DNA of 64,000 nucleotides, taken from CAIUGU01 sp963819685 (GTDB lineage Bacteria > Pseudomonadota > Gammaproteobacteria > Steroidobacterales > Steroidobacteraceae). Of the stretch, positions 63,091 to 64,000 are shown in pieces; positions within the stretch are counted from its first letter, which is position 1, and each line of letters opens with the position of its first letter. A model generated the notes under the pieces. It ran no database searches, was not told the DNA's origin, and saw nothing but the letters and a program-made list of their open reading frames with translations. The DNA is taken from NCBI GenBank assembly GCA_963819685.1, contig CAWFXI010000007.1, positions 573,111 through 637,110 on the forward strand. The letters are read 5' to 3'. Position numbers and translations under genes: made by a program.

Positions 63091-63594
63091 ATGAGCGCTA
63101 ACCTCGATTCGATTGCTGACAGCTCTGATGGGATTCGAATTCAGAGCCGATGGTTTGTTCCGGCATCCAGGGATTCGGTTTACGCAGTGGTTTCCGATTT
63201 CGAGCGATTACCGCAACACTTTCCGAGAGTCGCTCGCTCCACCAAAGTCATTTCTCGCGATGGCAATCGTTTGGTGATTGATGCGGAGGCAGCCTCCTTC
63301 GGGCGATTCTTCCCGGTCGTGCGTATAACGATCAATGCCGAACTACTGCCGGGCGTGGGATACCGCTGTTCAACGTTCAACCGCACTATTAAGACTACCG
63401 GTGAAGAAGAACTTCTGTTGAGTGATGTTTCCGGTGGCACGGAGATTTCCTATTCCTACGCGGTCAAGCTTCGTCACAGGTGGCTTCGTCCAGTGTATAG
63501 CTGGTTGGTCCGACGGTTTGGCTTGCGGTATTGGAAGCGTGCCTACCTAGAACCACTCATAGCACATTGCCAAGACCATGACGATGTGGCCTAA
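63091..63594 (+). CDS. cassette 5: SRPBCC (START-like) family protein
   Basis: 167 aa from ATG 63091. Typical helix-grip start: SRWFVPASRDSVYAVVSDFERLP and FPRVARSTKV, then a strand pattern to YSYAVKLRHRW and a C-terminal amphipathic helix with RYWKRAYLEPLIAHC. Such proteins bind lipids or polyketides or help membrane enzymes. The TAA lies in the attC5 core. An upstream in-frame ATG at 63037 lies in attC4 and is rejected. Confidence 0.8.
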   Translation: MSANLDSIADSSDGIRIQSRWFVPASRDSVYAVVSDFERLPQHFPRVARSTKVISRDGNRLVIDAEAASFGRFFPVVRITINAELLPGVGYRCSTFNRTIKTTGEEELLLSDVSGGTEISYSYAVKLRHRWLRPVYSWLVRRFGLRYWKRAYLEPLIAHCQDHDDVA

Positions 63595-63710
63595 CCAGTG
63601 CGCTGCAGCGAACGGCCTCTCCGCCGTGCGTTCGAGCGTCGCTGGAAATCGTGAGTGCACCGTGCGCTCCACCGCCTCCGCCGAGGCCGTCGCTGAGCTT
63701 GGACGTTAGA
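63589..63710 (+). other. attC5
   Basis: 122 bp, twice attC3. Cores GCCTAAC and GTTAGAC; arms GCTGCAGCGAACGG and CCGTCGCTGAGC pair with bulges; long imperfect interior. Contains the stop of the SRPBCC gene. Confidence 0.87.
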
Positions 63711-63746
63711 CCTGCTGGGCACGGCTTGCCAGCGTTGAAGTTTCTG

Positions 63747-63775
63747 TTGCCATTCTGCAGTAGTATGCATAAGAT
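63747..63775 (+). promoter_or_regulatory. promoter and operator-like palindromes of the BrnT cassette
   Basis: TTGCCA (63747-63752), 17 bp, TAAGAT (63770-63775). Two copies of the palindrome TATGCATA (63764-63771 and 63775-63782), 11 bp apart, overlap the -10 and the start codon; this is about one helical turn and would suit autoregulation by the toxin-antitoxin complex. Confidence 0.5.
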
Positions 63776-64000
63776 ATGCATATGGATATCGAGTGGGATG
63801 CTGTCAAGGCAGCTGCCAACCTCAAGAAGCACGGAGTTAGCTTTGAGGAAGCTGCCACTGCGCTTCTCGATCCCCTCGCGCTGGCCAAGGAAGACGACGC
63901 CTCGGCTGGAGAGCACCGTTGGCTCTTGCTCGGAATGAGCGTAAGAGCCCGATTGCTGACTGTCGTATATACATTGCGCGCTGAGGAGCGAATTCGCCTC
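63776..64000 (+). CDS. brnT: cassette 6: BrnT-family toxin (cut by window edge)
   Basis: 75 codons to the edge without a stop (ATG at 63776 or 63782). IEWDAVKAAANLKKHGVSFEEA, read in pieces WDAVKAAANLKKHGV and SFEEAATALLDP, and later LLTVVYTLRAEERIRL match the BrnT/DUF497 ribonuclease toxins. The partner antitoxin BrnA would be expected just beyond the window. Confidence 0.88.
   Translation, partial: MHMDIEWDAVKAAANLKKHGVSFEEAATALLDPLALAKEDDASAGEHRWLLLGMSVRARLLTVVYTLRAEERIRL

Larger units (their letters stand above)
60205..64000. mobile_element. chromosomal integron: integrase, attI and a cassette array open at the right edge
   Basis: A minus-strand integron integrase is followed, on the other side of its start, by a series of short plus-strand cassettes each ending in an attC-like site. 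Five attC sites and one attI candidate are visible, giving five complete cassettes (338, 540, 444, 491 and 632 bp) and a sixth that runs off the window. The left boundary is the M20 peptidase gene. The cassettes look more AT-rich than the flanking genes and have unrelated contents, as expected for captured genes. No transposon ends or resistance genes are seen, so it is a sedentary-type integron. Confidence 0.9.

Noticed and set aside
1..64000. CRISPR arrays, tRNA and rRNA genes, prophage or insertion-sequence transposases
   Set aside because: Looked for repeats with spacers, tRNA-like cloverleafs and transposase motifs; found none.

Overview
The window reads as a high-GC chromosome segment from a gammaproteobacterium. 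The gene content (trkH-trkA, an aa3-type cytochrome oxidase assembly cluster, bioB-F-H-C-D, gmk-rpoZ-spoT-ridA-recG, pilMNOPQ-aroK-aroB, tesA/ybbA-ybbP) and the chromosomal integron at the right end suggest a Xanthomonadales/Nevskiales-like lineage. That placement is an inference from gene content and was not tested by phylogeny.

Layout. 1-5.2 kb: potassium uptake (trkH, cut by the left edge, and trkA) and the helicase uvrD. 5.3-7.3 kb: a lipoprotein and a VanZ-family protein. 7.3-15.7 kb: an aa3 cytochrome c oxidase cluster on the minus strand (coxB, coxA, a 43-aa small protein, ctaG, coxC, SURF1, a SCO-like protein, ctaA, ctaB); coxB carries a one-base frameshift. 15.8-20.5 kb: the whole biotin branch bioB-F-H-C-D with a good sigma70 promoter overlapped by a BirA-type operator candidate; bioD also has a one-base frameshift. 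20.7-31.4 kb: comF, nhaA, ubiA, recG, ridA, spoT, rpoZ, gmk and a two-subunit CoA-transferase. A run of tandem hairpins lies between gmk and the CoA-transferase genes. 31.4-42.7 kb: yicC, a PP2C phosphatase, rph, rdgB, hemW, rpmE (clear promoter and terminator), an M48 protease, gltA, an unrecognised gene and a class A PBP. A group of DnaA boxes lies between hemW and rpmE. 43.1-52.9 kb: pilMNOPQ, aroK, aroB, dgt, pyrF, hemE. 52.9-60.2 kb: fadD, tesA divergent from ybbA-ybbP, and an M20 peptidase. Two tracts of the heptad GGGGATA punctuate this part.

60.2-64.0 kb is the accessory part and the main discovery: a chromosomal (sedentary-type) integron. A complete integron integrase on the minus strand, with the IntI-specific insertion before the HxxR box, faces away from an array of at least six gene cassettes on the plus strand. 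I delimit five attC sites by paired R and L boxes with extrahelical bases (61516-61603, 62056-62143, 62528-62587, 63010-63078, 63589-63710) and a probable attI junction at 61259. Cassettes encode, in order: nothing certain; a small protein broken by frameshift; a small lipoprotein with two compensating indels; a leucine-rich-repeat protein; an SRPBCC-fold protein; and a BrnT-family toxin cut by the right edge, so the array continues beyond the window.

Two repeat families have supplied stop codons to housekeeping genes (nhaA and hemE). Single-base indels in coxB, bioD and cassettes 2-3 may be real mutations or consensus errors; raw reads would decide.
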